Positions 32,459 through 41,657 of a DNA stretch of 64,000 bases are shown in pieces (the stretch's first letter is position 1; each line of letters opens with the position of its first letter). The notes under the pieces were generated by a model. That model did no database searches, had not been told where the DNA came from, and worked only from the letters and a program-made list of their open reading frames with translations. The stretch covers positions 1-64,000 of the forward strand of contig JAHEAZ010000156.1 in the NCBI GenBank assembly GCA_024642505.1. Reading direction: 5' to 3'. The position numbers and the translations under genes are program-made. This DNA is from Gammaproteobacteria bacterium (GTDB taxonomy: Bacteria > Pseudomonadota > Gammaproteobacteria > Steroidobacterales > Steroidobacteraceae).

Positions 32459-34282
32459 TTGACCGACTTCGATTCCAAGGCATATGTCGCCAGCCTGCCG
32501 CCGAGGCCGGGCGTGTATCGCATGCTCGACGCCGACGGCACGGTGATCTACGTCGGCAAGGCAAAAAATCTGCGGTCCCGGGTCGCGAGCTACTTTCGCG
32601 CCGACCAGGTCAGCCCGAAAGTCACGGCGCTGGTGCAGTGCATCGCTGGCATCGAGGTGACGGTCACCAACTCCGAGACCGAGGCGCTGCTACTCGAATT
32701 CAACCTGATCAAGCAGCACCGGCCGCGCTACAACGTCATCCTGCGCGACGACAAGAGCTTTCCCTACCTGCACCTGTCGGCGCATGAGTACCCGCGACTG
32801 TCCTTCTACCGCGGCTCGCGCAAGGTGCCCGGCCGGCTGTTTGGCCCCTACCCCGATTCACGCGCGGTGCGATCGACCCTGCACCAGCTGCACAAGCTCT
32901 TCCGTCTTCGCGGTTGCAAGGACAGCTTTTTCACCAACCGCAGCCGGCCGTGCCTCGAGCACCAGATTGGCCGTTGCAGCGCCCCGTGTGTGGGCCTGGT
33001 CAGCCGCGAGGAGTACGCGCACGACGTCGACGCGACGGTGATGGTGCTCGAAGGCCGCAGCGCCGACCTGTCCTCGCGCCTCACGGCAAGAATGGAACAG
33101 GCGGCGGAGTCGCTGGAGTTCGAGCAAGCGGCGGCGATCCGGGACCAGCTGGCGGCCCTGGCCAAGTTGCAGGCACAGCAGGTGGTGAGTTCTGCCGGCA
33201 GGGCGCAGCCCGACGCGGACGTACTGGCCGTCGCCGTAAGCGGGCCGGAGACCTGCATTTCGCTGATGTTCATTCGCGGCGGACGAAACCTGGGTACGAG
33301 CCACTTTTTCCCGCGTGCTCTGGTCAGTGAACCGGAGGACGTACTGAAGGCCTTCATCGCCCAGCACTACCTGACCAGTGAAGCGCCGCCAGAGATCCTG
33401 ACCTTGCTGGCAGTGCCCGACGCCGAACTGCTGTCGGCCACGCTGACCGAAAGGGCAGGGCGACGGATAGTCATCAGGCATGCTCGCCGGGGCATGAAGG
33501 CGCGCTGGGTCGAGCTGTGCCGGCAGAATGCAGCCAGCGCGCTCGAGATGAAGGTCTCCAGCCGTGCCAGCATCCGCGACCAGCTCGAGGCGCTGCGCTC
33601 GGCGCTGGGACTGGAGCGCACGCCATTGAGGGTGGAGTGCTTCGACGTCAGCCACACCCAGGGAGAATCCATGGTCGCTTCATGCGTGGTCTTCGGTCCG
33701 GATGGGCCAGCCAAGCAGGAGTATCGCCGCTTCAACATCGAAGGCGTCGAGCCTGGTGATGACTATGGAGCGCTACACCAGGCCGTGCTGCGCCGGTTTC
33801 GCCGGGTAAAGGCTGGCGAGAGCCCAATGCCCGACGTGTTGCTGATCGATGGTGGTCCGGGACAGCTGGCGCGGGCTGCCGCCGCGCTGCAGGAGCTGGA
33901 AGCCGCGCCGGCGGCCGTGGTCGGCGTGGCCAAGGGTGCCGACAGGAGGGCGGGGCAGGAACGCCTTTTCTTGTTGGGCCACAAGTCGCCTTCTATACTG
34001 CCACCAGATTCAAGGGCCCTTCACCTGATCCAGCGGATCCGCGACGAGGCGCATCGCTTTGCCATCACCGGTCACCGCCGTACCCGCGCCAAGTCGAGAC
34101 AGTCATCCATACTCGAGGCGGTACCGGGACTGGGTCCCTCGCGCCGCCGCAACCTGCTCAAGCACTTCGGCGGCTTGCAGGGGATACTACGGGCGGGAGT
34201 CGAGGACCTGATGGCGGTTCACGGCATCAGTCGCGTGCTTGCGGAGAACGTGTACGATCATTTGCATCCCGGCTCAAGATGA
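32459..34282 (+). CDS. uvrC: Excinuclease ABC subunit C
   Basis: PPRPGVYRMLDADGTVIYVGKAKNLRSRVASYF GIY-YIG domain; ECFDVSHTQGESMVASCVVF. Confidence 0.97.
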   Translation: MTDFDSKAYVASLPPRPGVYRMLDADGTVIYVGKAKNLRSRVASYFRADQVSPKVTALVQCIAGIEVTVTNSETEALLLEFNLIKQHRPRYNVILRDDKSFPYLHLSAHEYPRLSFYRGSRKVPGRLFGPYPDSRAVRSTLHQLHKLFRLRGCKDSFFTNRSRPCLEHQIGRCSAPCVGLVSREEYAHDVDATVMVLEGRSADLSSRLTARMEQAAESLEFEQAAAIRDQLAALAKLQAQQVVSSAGRAQPDADVLAVAVSGPETCISLMFIRGGRNLGTSHFFPRALVSEPEDVLKAFIAQHYLTSEAPPEILTLLAVPDAELLSATLTERAGRRIVIRHARRGMKARWVELCRQNAASALEMKVSSRASIRDQLEALRSALGLERTPLRVECFDVSHTQGESMVASCVVFGPDGPAKQEYRRFNIEGVEPGDDYGALHQAVLRRFRRVKAGESPMPDVLLIDGGPGQLARAAAALQELEAAPAAVVGVAKGADRRAGQERLFLLGHKSPSILPPDSRALHLIQRIRDEAHRFAITGHRRTRAKSRQSSILEAVPGLGPSRRRNLLKHFGGLQGILRAGVEDLMAVHGISRVLAENVYDHLHPGSR

Positions 34283-34851
34283 CCCACCCCTACACCATCC
34301 CAAACCTGTTGACGGCGCTGCGGATCGCGCTCATCCCGGCGGTGGTGTTGTTGTTCTACCTGCCATACGACTGGGCCGACATGGCCTGCGGGCTGATGTT
34401 TGGCCTGGCCGGCATCACTGATTCATTCGACGGATACCTGGCGCGGCGGCTCGGGCAGGTCTCGCCGCTGGGAGAATTCCTCGATCCGGTGGCAGACAAA
34501 CTGATGGTCGCCACGGCGCTGGTGCTGATCGTCAGTCGCGACCCCGCCTGGTACGTGACGCTGATGGCAGCGGTGATCATCGGCCGTGAAATCGCCATTT
34601 CCGCGCTGCGGGAATGGATGGCGGAGATCGGCGCCAGGACCAAGGTGGCGGTCTCGGCGCTCGGCAAGTTCAAGACCATCCTGCAGATTGTGGGGCTGTC
34701 CATGTTGTTATTCCGGCAGGACCTTCTGTTCCTGCCCATGTACGACATCGGACTGGCCTTGACCGGCCTTGCCGCGGCGCTGACGCTATGGTCGATGGCG
34801 GCCTATCTGAAGCTGGCCTGGCCGGACCTGAGGGGCAGGAATCGAGCTTGA
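34279..34851 (+). CDS. pgsA: CDP-diacylglycerol--glycerol-3-phosphate 3-phosphatidyltransferase
   Basis: IPNLLTALRIALIPAVVLLFYLPYDW...FGLAGITDSFDGYLARRLGQVSPLGEFLDPVADKLMVA. Confidence 0.95.
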   Translation: MTHPYTIPNLLTALRIALIPAVVLLFYLPYDWADMACGLMFGLAGITDSFDGYLARRLGQVSPLGEFLDPVADKLMVATALVLIVSRDPAWYVTLMAAVIIGREIAISALREWMAEIGARTKVAVSALGKFKTILQIVGLSMLLFRQDLLFLPMYDIGLALTGLAAALTLWSMAAYLKLAWPDLRGRNRA

Positions 34852-34875
34852 CAGCGGTTGGCCCGTCCTTAAAAT
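34848..34875 (+). promoter_or_regulatory. Sigma70-type promoter for the tRNA genes
   Basis: TTGACA (34848-34853), 16-bp spacer, TAAAAT (34870-34875), GC-rich discriminator CCTCGGG; -35 overlaps the pgsA stop codon. Confidence 0.65.
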
Positions 34876-34899
34876 CCTCGGGCTGACCCTTGGTCCAGT

Positions 34900-34975
34900 G
34901 CGGGAATAGCTCAGTTGGTAGAGCGCAACCTTGCCAAGGTTGAGGTCGCGAGTTCGAGCCTCGTTTCCCGCTCCA
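34900..34975 (+). tRNA. tRNA-Gly(GCC)
   Basis: gcgggaa...ttcccgc acceptor stem, anticodon loop cttGCCaa, T-loop gttcgagcc, encoded CCA. Confidence 0.95.
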
Positions 34976-34987
34976 GTTACCCGCGAG

Positions 34988-35013
34988 CCCCGGGACGCCT
35001 TCCCGGGGTTTCT
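34988..35013 (+). terminator. Terminator-like hairpin between tRNA-Gly and tRNA-Cys
   Basis: CCCCGGGA-cgcct-TCCCGGGG followed by TTTCT. Confidence 0.5.
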
Positions 35014-35031
35014 GCTATAAGAAAGCTCTCT

Positions 35032-35105
35032 GGCTAGGTGGCAGAGTGGTCATGCAGCGGCCTGCAAAGCCGTGTACGCCGGTTCGATTCCGACCCTAGC
35101 CTCCA
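35032..35105 (+). tRNA. tRNA-Cys(GCA)
   Basis: ggctagg...cctagcc acceptor stem, anticodon loop ctGCAaa, T-loop gttcgattc, encoded CCA. Confidence 0.95.
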
Positions 35106-35121
35106 CCTCCACGCGCCCTGT

Positions 35122-35655
35122 TCAGTCCGGCATTGGCGTCATTTGCCCGACGAGGGCATCCTCGAATCCGAAGTTGCGAAGATCCCGCACACGTTGCGGG
35201 TACAGGATCCCGTCCAGGTGGTCCACTTCGTGCTGGACTACGCGCGCGTGAAATCCCTCGACCGTCCGGTCAATCCAGTTGCCGCGTGCGTCCCGTCCCT
35301 GGTAGCGAAGCTGGCGGTAGCGCGGCACCAGTCCGCGCAGTCCAGGCACTGACAGGCAACCCTCCCAACCGTCGTCCATTTCATCGCCGGCAGGGGTCAG
35401 CACCGGGTTGACCAGCACCGTGTACGGAATTGCCTCGACGTGGGGATAACGCGGGTTGGCGTTGACCTCGAAAATGACCACCCGCAGTCCGACGCCGATC
35501 TGGGGCGCCGCGAGGCCGGCGCCGTCGAGCGAGCGCATGGTGTCGTCCATGTCGAGGACGAGCCGGTGCAGCTCGACGGTGTCGAAGCGCGTCACCGGAG
35601 CAGCGACCTCCCGCAAGACCGGGTGACCCATTTTAAGTACGTCGCGGATGGCCAT
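35122..35655 (-). CDS. def: Peptide deformylase
   Basis: [68 protein letters not shown]. Confidence 0.95.
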   Translation of the reverse strand: MAIRDVLKMGHPVLREVAAPVTRFDTVELHRLVLDMDDTMRSLDGAGLAAPQIGVGLRVVIFEVNANPRYPHVEAIPYTVLVNPVLTPAGDEMDDGWEGCLSVPGLRGLVPRYRQLRYQGRDARGNWIDRTVEGFHARVVQHEVDHLDGILYPQRVRDLRNFGFEDALVGQMTPMPD

Positions 35656-35808
35656 GACGGCAGTGTAGAGGGGTCGGCTGGTTACGGAAATCCCCGCCGC
35701 AGCCGATGAAAATCCGGACGCGGATGACCACGGCGCGGGGCTAGAGTTTCGTGAGGTCGTGGCGTGCGACTTGATAGGGATTGTTTGGATCTGCTGGAGG
35801 GAAACCGC

Positions 35809-36078
35809 ATGAAAACCTTGAAGCTCCTGGCGGCGACTGCCGCTGCAACCATGCTTGTACTTGGCACAGCCCAGGCGGGCGATGCTGCCGCGGGCAAGAC
35901 CAAGGCTGAAGCCTGTGCCGACTGTCATGACCCGGCCGACTTCGCTGGCGAGGATACTGCGGCACTCACCCAGATGATCAAGGACGTCGTGGGCGGTAAG
36001 ACCAAGCACAAGGCAAAGATCACGGTATCGGACGCTGATGCGGCCGACATTGCCGCGTTCTGGGCGGCGGGCGGCTGA
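35809..36078 (+). CDS. Small periplasmic c-type cytochrome (class I)
   Basis: Signal peptide; single CADCH heme motif in 89 aa. Confidence 0.85.
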   Translation: MKTLKLLAATAAATMLVLGTAQAGDAAAGKTKAEACADCHDPADFAGEDTAALTQMIKDVVGGKTKHKAKITVSDADAADIAAFWAAGG

Positions 36079-36100
36079 TACACCCGAGTGTGAGCTTGAT

Positions 36101-36125
36101 GACGGCCGGCTCCGAGCCGGCCGTC
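36101..36125 (+). terminator. Hairpin downstream of the cytochrome c gene
   Basis: Perfect 10-bp arms GACGGCCGGC-tccga-GCCGGCCGTC; no clear T-tract. Confidence 0.5.
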
Positions 36126-36290
36126 GTAATATCGTGCCCAGGCCAAATTCCGCGACATGCAATGTAATTTCAAGAATAAATTTATAAGATTCTGTTATAT
36201 AAGATTTTATATATCACATCAGGGCACGTCGGTGCGGCTTGAGCAATCGTAACCAACCTGGCTGCTTGCAGCGGCCAGCGACCTTTGACG

Positions 36291-36638
36291 TCAGAGCTCT
36301 CGTCGCACCATTTGCGCTGCGATTAAATCGGCCTGGTGAATTGCCAGCGCGGCAATCGTCAAGGTCGAATTCACGGTGGCGCTGCTGGTGAACTGGCTGC
36401 CGTCCGAAACGAACAAGTTGTCGATGTCATCGGACTGGCCGCGGCTGTTACAGAGGCTAGCGCGTGGATGCGCATTCTGCCGGCAGGTGCCCATGTTGTG
36501 GGTTACCGGGAATGCACCGCGCGTGTAGACCCGTTGTTGTCCAGGGGCCCCGTTGACTGAGACGAATGGCAGTAACGTTGCACCGCCACCAATCTTCAAG
36601 ATCTCTCGACGAGACAGCTTGTCCAGTCGCTGTGGCAT
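36291..36638 (-). pseudogene. Fusion relic: Tat-signal N-terminus joined to a GMC oxidoreductase C-terminus
   Basis: MPQRLDKLSRREILKIGGGATLLPFVSVNGAPGQQ... then THNMGTCRQNAHPRASLCNSRGQSDDIDNLFVSDGSQFTSSATVNSTLTIAALAIHQADLIAAQM (GMC C-terminal motif); FAD-binding bulk absent. Confidence 0.7.
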
Positions 36639-36781
36639 GACCTGCTCCCCCGGCAGTGATTATTGTTCTCAGAGCACCGCAACGCAGAGATGCGGATAGG
36701 GCGGCCCCGCGGGCCCTGGCGAGGCGGCAGAACCGATCTGGAATCGGCATACTTCGGGCCGTCCGATCGACTTTGCGGCCT

Positions 36782-36868
36782 GCCCCGGTGGCGGAACTGG
36801 TAGACGCTGCGGACTTAAAATCCGCTGGGAGCAATCCCATACAGGTTCGACTCCTGTCCGGGGCACCA
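36782..36868 (+). tRNA. tRNA-Leu(TAA)
   Basis: gccccgg...ccggggc acceptor stem, anticodon loop ctTAAaa, long variable arm, encoded CCA. Confidence 0.95.
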
Positions 36869-37006
36869 TCTTCCTGACGCCATTCGGCGACAGTGATCGG
36901 GGGCGTCAGCTGGCCGTGCGGGTCAACATGATTGATGCAGCGCAACGACGGAAATCCACGACCCGGCTGTAGGTCCGTACATACGAACCTGAGTTCGTTG
37001 GTCTGA

Positions 37007-37012
37007 TATAGT
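37007..37012 (+). promoter_or_regulatory. Putative extended -10 promoter of the ccm operon
   Basis: TGaTATAGT, preceded by inverted repeat CGAAC-CTGA-GTTCG at 36984-36997. Confidence 0.4.
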
Positions 37013-37044
37013 CGCGCCGGTTGAAACCAAGGGGTCTGGGGGAT

Positions 37045-37677
37045 TTGGCAGCCTTTCATCCACAAGGATTGTCGGGCCGAGGTATCCACGTCTGGCGTGG
37101 CGACCGGCACGTGCTTCGTGACGTCAGCATCGACGTGCTGGCGGGCGAGGTCGTGCACGTCGCAGGTCCGAATGGCACGGGCAAGACGACCTTGCTCCGG
37201 GTGTTGGCCGGATTGCTCCCGGCCGAGGAGGGCGAGGTGGGCTGGCAGGGGCGCCCGATCCGTGTCGAACGGGATGAATATAACGCCCAGATGGCCTACC
37301 TCGGCCACGAAAACGCCTTGAAAGGCGACCTGACGTCATTCGAGAACCTGCATTACAGCATCGGCGTGCGCCGCTACCTGGGTGCGGCCGAAATCGACAG
37401 TACGCTCGATCACCTCGGCATCCTCCGTTGCCGGGACCTGCCGGCGCGGGTGTTGTCGGCCGGTCAACGGCGCAGGCTGGCCATGTCGCGGATCATGCTG
37501 CTGGGCGCGAGCCTGTGGGTGCTGGACGAGCCGTTCACCAACCTCGATGTCGCCGGGGTGGCGCTTTTTTCGGGGCTCATCGGCGACCATGTGGCCGCTG
37601 GCGGGATGGCGGTGCTGGCCGCCCACCAGGGCCTGGACGTTCCCGGCACCCTCCCCAGGCTCGTGGAGCTCAACTGA
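37045..37677 (+). CDS. ccmA: Heme exporter ATP-binding protein CcmA
   Basis: Walker A GPNGTGKTTLLRVLAGLL; LSAGQRRRLAMSRIMLL signature; TTG start at 37045 with GGGG-rich RBS (alternative TTG at 37021). Confidence 0.93.
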   Translation: MAAFHPQGLSGRGIHVWRGDRHVLRDVSIDVLAGEVVHVAGPNGTGKTTLLRVLAGLLPAEEGEVGWQGRPIRVERDEYNAQMAYLGHENALKGDLTSFENLHYSIGVRRYLGAAEIDSTLDHLGILRCRDLPARVLSAGQRRRLAMSRIMLLGASLWVLDEPFTNLDVAGVALFSGLIGDHVAAGGMAVLAAHQGLDVPGTLPRLVELN

Positions 37678-38360
37678 TGCAGCCGACCGGACTGCTGCGC
37701 GCTGGGGCCCTGCTGTATTCGCGCGACCTGAAACTCGCCTTCCGCCGTTGGGAACAGGTGACGCAGCCAGTTGTCTTCTTCCTGATGGTCACGACCCTGT
37801 TCCCGTTGGCGCTCAGTCCGGACACCGCGCAGCTGCGGCAGGTGGCGGCCGGCATCGTCTGGGTGGCCGCGCTGTTGTCGGCGCTGCTGGCACTGGAATT
37901 CATGTTTCGCTCGGACTACGAGGACGGCACCCTCGAGCAGCTGGTGCTGTCAGGACAACCTTTGTGGTGGCTGGCGCTGGTCAAGGCACTGGCGCACTGG
38001 ACGGTAAGCGGACTGCCGCTGGTGGTGGCCTCGCCACTGGTGGCCGCCTCGCTGGCGGTGCCGACGGAAGCCCAGGCGACGGTGGTTGTCTCGCTCATCC
38101 TGGGAACCGGCATCCTGAGCTTCCTGGGCGCTGTGGGCGCGGGCCTGACCCTGGGTGTGCGGCGCGGCAGCGTGCTGCTGTCGTTGCTGGTGCTGCCGCT
38201 GACCATGCCGGCGCTTATTTTCGGGGCGCGGGCCGTGGACCTGTCGATCATGGGCGACAGTTCGCGCGGGCCGCTGCTGCTGCTGACCGCGATGTTCATA
38301 CTGAGCCTGACCCTGGGGCCGTTTGCCACCTCGGCCGCCCTCAAGGTCAGCATGGAGTAG
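37677..38360 (+). CDS. ccmB: Heme exporter protein CcmB
   Basis: LLYSRDLKLAFRRWEQVTQPVVFFLMVTTLFPLALSP; TGATG overlap with ccmA. Confidence 0.93.
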   Translation: MQPTGLLRAGALLYSRDLKLAFRRWEQVTQPVVFFLMVTTLFPLALSPDTAQLRQVAAGIVWVAALLSALLALEFMFRSDYEDGTLEQLVLSGQPLWWLALVKALAHWTVSGLPLVVASPLVAASLAVPTEAQATVVVSLILGTGILSFLGAVGAGLTLGVRRGSVLLSLLVLPLTMPALIFGARAVDLSIMGDSSRGPLLLLTAMFILSLTLGPFATSAALKVSME

Positions 38361-38366
38361 GGATAG

Positions 38367-39095
38367 ATGTGGACCTGGTTTCATAAGCTGGCCTCGCCGC
38401 CGCACTTTTACCGGATTGCGGGGCTGACCATTCCGTGGTTCTCGTGGCCGGCGCTGATCCTGATCCTGGTAGGCCTGTATGGCGGCCTGGTGCTGGCGCC
38501 GATGGACTACCAGCAGGGCGAAGGATTCAGGATCTTCTACGTACACGTGCCCAGCGCGATCATGTCGATGTTCATCTATTCGACCATGGCCATTGCAGCC
38601 GGCATCGGCCTCATCTGGCGGATGAAACTGGCGCATGCGGTCGCTGCGGCCTCGGCCCCGATCGGCGCCTGGTTCACGTTCTGTGCACTGGCGACCGGAT
38701 CGTTGTGGGGCAAGCCGATGTGGGGCACGTGGTGGGTGTGGGACGCCAGGCTCACGTCCGAGCTGATCCTCCTGTTCCTCTACCTTGGTTTCATCGCGCT
38801 GCGGTCGTCCATCGAGGATCCGCAGCGCGCCGATCGATCCGCCGCCGTGCTGGCACTCGTTGGCGTGATCAACTTGCCCGTGATTCATTACTCGGTCGTG
38901 TGGTGGAACAGCCTTCACCAGGGCTCGACCATGTTCAACCCGGGTGCGATGTCCATCCAGATGAAATGGCCCGCGCTCGCCATGCTGTTCGGTTTCATGT
39001 TGTATTACGGCGCTGTGCTGTTCGTCCGGCTGCGGGCAGAGGTCATCCGCCGCGAACGCAACGCCGCCTGGCTCAGGGAGGAGCTCGCTCGATGA
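38367..39095 (+). CDS. ccmC: Heme ABC transporter permease CcmC
   Basis: WGTWWVWDARLTSELILLFLYLGFIAL; IYVHVPSA-type motif. Confidence 0.95.
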   Translation: MWTWFHKLASPPHFYRIAGLTIPWFSWPALILILVGLYGGLVLAPMDYQQGEGFRIFYVHVPSAIMSMFIYSTMAIAAGIGLIWRMKLAHAVAAASAPIGAWFTFCALATGSLWGKPMWGTWWVWDARLTSELILLFLYLGFIALRSSIEDPQRADRSAAVLALVGVINLPVIHYSVVWWNSLHQGSTMFNPGAMSIQMKWPALAMLFGFMLYYGAVLFVRLRAEVIRRERNAAWLREELAR

Positions 39096-39262
39096 ACCTT
39101 TCCGATTTTTTCTACATGGGTGGCTATGCCGCCTTCCTGTGGCCGGCATACGGACTGGTCCTGTCCGTGCTGGTCTATAACGTTTGGAGCGCGCGCCGCG
39201 CGCACCAGGAAGCCCGCCGCGCCGCGGTGCGGCGTCTGCAGATGGAGGAGACTCGCTCATGA
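39092..39262 (+). CDS. ccmD: Heme exporter protein CcmD
   Basis: MNLSDFFYMGGYAAFLWPAYGLVLSVLVYNVWSARRAH; position in operon. Confidence 0.9.
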   Translation: MNLSDFFYMGGYAAFLWPAYGLVLSVLVYNVWSARRAHQEARRAAVRRLQMEETRS

Positions 39263-39699
39263 CACCCCGTCGCAAGCGCATGATCGCCGTGGCGGCGATC
39301 GTGATTGGCGTAGGCGCAGCCACAGCCGTGGCGCTGCAAGCCTTCCAGGAAAACATCATGTACTTTTACAGCCCATCGCAGGTGACCGGTGGCGAGGCAC
39401 CGCGAGGCCGGGCTTTCCGCCTGGGCGGCCTGGTGACGACCGGCAGCTTGCAACGCACGCCGGGCAGCATCGAGATCAACTTCCTGGTGACTGATAATGC
39501 CGAGACCATCCCGGTCAAGTATTCCGGGCTGCTGCCCGACCTTTTCCGCGAAGGCCAGGGGGTCATTGCCCACGGCAAACTGAACGACGGCGGCGTGTTT
39601 GTCGCCGATGAAGTCCTGGCCAAGCACGACGAGAACTACATGCCACCCGAGGTGGCAGATACGCTCAAGACGCCGCAGTCAGCCGGGGGCGCATCGTGA
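39259..39699 (+). CDS. ccmE: Cytochrome c maturation protein CcmE
   Basis: FRLGGLVTTGSLQR; VLAKHDENYMPPEV heme-binding motif. Confidence 0.96.
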   Translation: MTPRRKRMIAVAAIVIGVGAATAVALQAFQENIMYFYSPSQVTGGEAPRGRAFRLGGLVTTGSLQRTPGSIEINFLVTDNAETIPVKYSGLLPDLFREGQGVIAHGKLNDGGVFVADEVLAKHDENYMPPEVADTLKTPQSAGGAS

Positions 39700-41657
39700 T
39701 TCCTGAGCTTGGTCACTTTGCTCTGATCCTGGCGCTGCTGCTTGCGGCGGCGCAGGCATTCTTCGGCCTGGTCGGCGCCTCCCGCGGCAACGTCGCCTGG
39801 ATGCGCGCCGCGCAGCCGGCGGTCGCCGGGCAGTGGGTGTTCCTGCTGCTGTCCTTCGGCGCCCTGGTCTGGTCGTTCATTCAGTTCGACTTTTCGGTTC
39901 GCTACGTCGCCATGACGTCGAACTCGCTGCTACCCCTGTTCTACCGGATCGCCGCAGCCTGGGGTGGCCACGAAGGCTCATTGCTGTTGTGGGGCACGAT
40001 GCTGGCAACCTGGTCGATTGCGGTCGCGGCCTTCAGCCGCAGCATGCCGCTGCCATACAAGAGCCGCGTCCTCGGTGTGCTCGGCTTGGTCAGCATGGGT
40101 TTCCTGATGTTCATGCTGTTCACCTCCAGCCCGTTCGAGCGGCTGGTGCCCGCCGCGGCAGAAGGCAATGACCTGAATCCGCTGTTGCAGGACGTGGCGC
40201 TGGCCATTCATCCGCCAATGCTCTACCTCGGCTACGTCGGCTTTTCCGTCGCCTTCGCCTTCGCCTGTGCAACCTTGATCGAGGGCCGGCTTGACGTGGC
40301 CTGGGCGCGTTGGGCGCGGCCCTGGACCTTGGCGGCATGGCTGTGCCTGACCATCGGGATCACACTGGGCAGCTGGTGGGCCTATTACGAGCTCGGCTGG
40401 GGCGGTTACTGGTTCTGGGATCCGGTCGAAAATGCGTCCTTCATGCCGTGGCTGATGGGCGCCGCACTGATCCATTCGCTCGCGGTCACGGAAAAACGCG
40501 GTCTGTTCAAGAGCTGGACTTTGTTACTGGCCGTGGGCGCCTTTTCACTCAGCCTGCTGGGCACGTTCCTGGTTCGCTCCGGCGTGCTGGTGTCGGTCCA
40601 TGCATTCGCTACCGACCCTGCCCGTGGACTGTTCATCCTGGGCTTCCTGGTGGCGGTCATCGGCGGCGCGCTGGCGCTGTATACCTGGCGGGCACCGGTG
40701 CTCAAGTCCGATGCCGGTTTCGAGCTGCTCTCGCGCGAGGCTTTCGTGCTGTTCAACAATGCGCTGCTGGTTGCAGCTACCGGCCTGATCCTGCTCGGTA
40801 CCCTCTATCCGTTGTTCATGGATGCAATGGAGCTCGGTAAGATCTCGGTTGGGCCGCCGTACTTCGGCGTCGCCTTCCTGATTCCGATGGTGCCGCTGCT
40901 GTTGCTGCTCGGTGTGGGGATGCATTCGAGCTGGAAGCGCAGTCACATCGGCCCGATCGGCCGCCTGTTCGGCGTCCTGCTGGGCGCCGCCGTGGTGCTG
41001 GCGCTGCTGGTCAGCAAGTTCGCGTACGGCCAAGTCCACTTCATGGGGGTGGTCGGCTTCACCGTGGCCTTCTGGGTCATGGGTTCAGCACTGTACGAGC
41101 CGATCAGGCGGGGTGGTAACCTGCGCGGCCTGCCGGCTGGCTTCTGGGGCATGACCCTGGCGCACTTCGGTGTCGGCCTGTTTGCGCTGGGCATCACCGG
41201 CGTCGAGTCCTACCGCATAGAAAAGGATATCAGCCTCGGTGCGGGCGACGTGACCGAGCTGTCCGGCTATGAGTTCAGGTTCGACGGGACGAAGCAGGTG
41301 CGTGGCCCGAACTACGATGCCATCGAGGGTACGGTGGTGCTCAGCCGGGACGGCAAGGCGTTCAAGACCCTGCATCCGCAGAAGCGCTTCTACGCCTCCG
41401 GTGGAAACGCAATGACCGAGGCGGGAATCCACGCGACACCAACCCGCGATCTGTTCGTGGCCCTTGGCGAGGACCTTGGCGCGGGCAAGTGGAGCATGCG
41501 GGTGCAGTACAAGCCACTGATTCGCTACATCTGGCTGGGTGCATTGTTCATGGCGCTCGGTGGCCTGGTGTCTGCGACCGACCGGCGCTATCGCGCGAAG
41601 CTGCCCGCGACCGCTCGCGCGCCGGGCGGGACGATGGCGGGGGAGGGAGCAAGGTGA
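39696..41657 (+). CDS. ccmF: Cytochrome c heme lyase CcmF
   Basis: WGGYWFWDPVENASFMPWL WWD-type domain; 653 aa multi-TM. Confidence 0.96.
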   Translation: MIPELGHFALILALLLAAAQAFFGLVGASRGNVAWMRAAQPAVAGQWVFLLLSFGALVWSFIQFDFSVRYVAMTSNSLLPLFYRIAAAWGGHEGSLLLWGTMLATWSIAVAAFSRSMPLPYKSRVLGVLGLVSMGFLMFMLFTSSPFERLVPAAAEGNDLNPLLQDVALAIHPPMLYLGYVGFSVAFAFACATLIEGRLDVAWARWARPWTLAAWLCLTIGITLGSWWAYYELGWGGYWFWDPVENASFMPWLMGAALIHSLAVTEKRGLFKSWTLLLAVGAFSLSLLGTFLVRSGVLVSVHAFATDPARGLFILGFLVAVIGGALALYTWRAPVLKSDAGFELLSREAFVLFNNALLVAATGLILLGTLYPLFMDAMELGKISVGPPYFGVAFLIPMVPLLLLLGVGMHSSWKRSHIGPIGRLFGVLLGAAVVLALLVSKFAYGQVHFMGVVGFTVAFWVMGSALYEPIRRGGNLRGLPAGFWGMTLAHFGVGLFALGITGVESYRIEKDISLGAGDVTELSGYEFRFDGTKQVRGPNYDAIEGTVVLSRDGKAFKTLHPQKRFYASGGNAMTEAGIHATPTRDLFVALGEDLGAGKWSMRVQYKPLIRYIWLGALFMALGGLVSATDRRYRAKLPATARAPGGTMAGEGAR

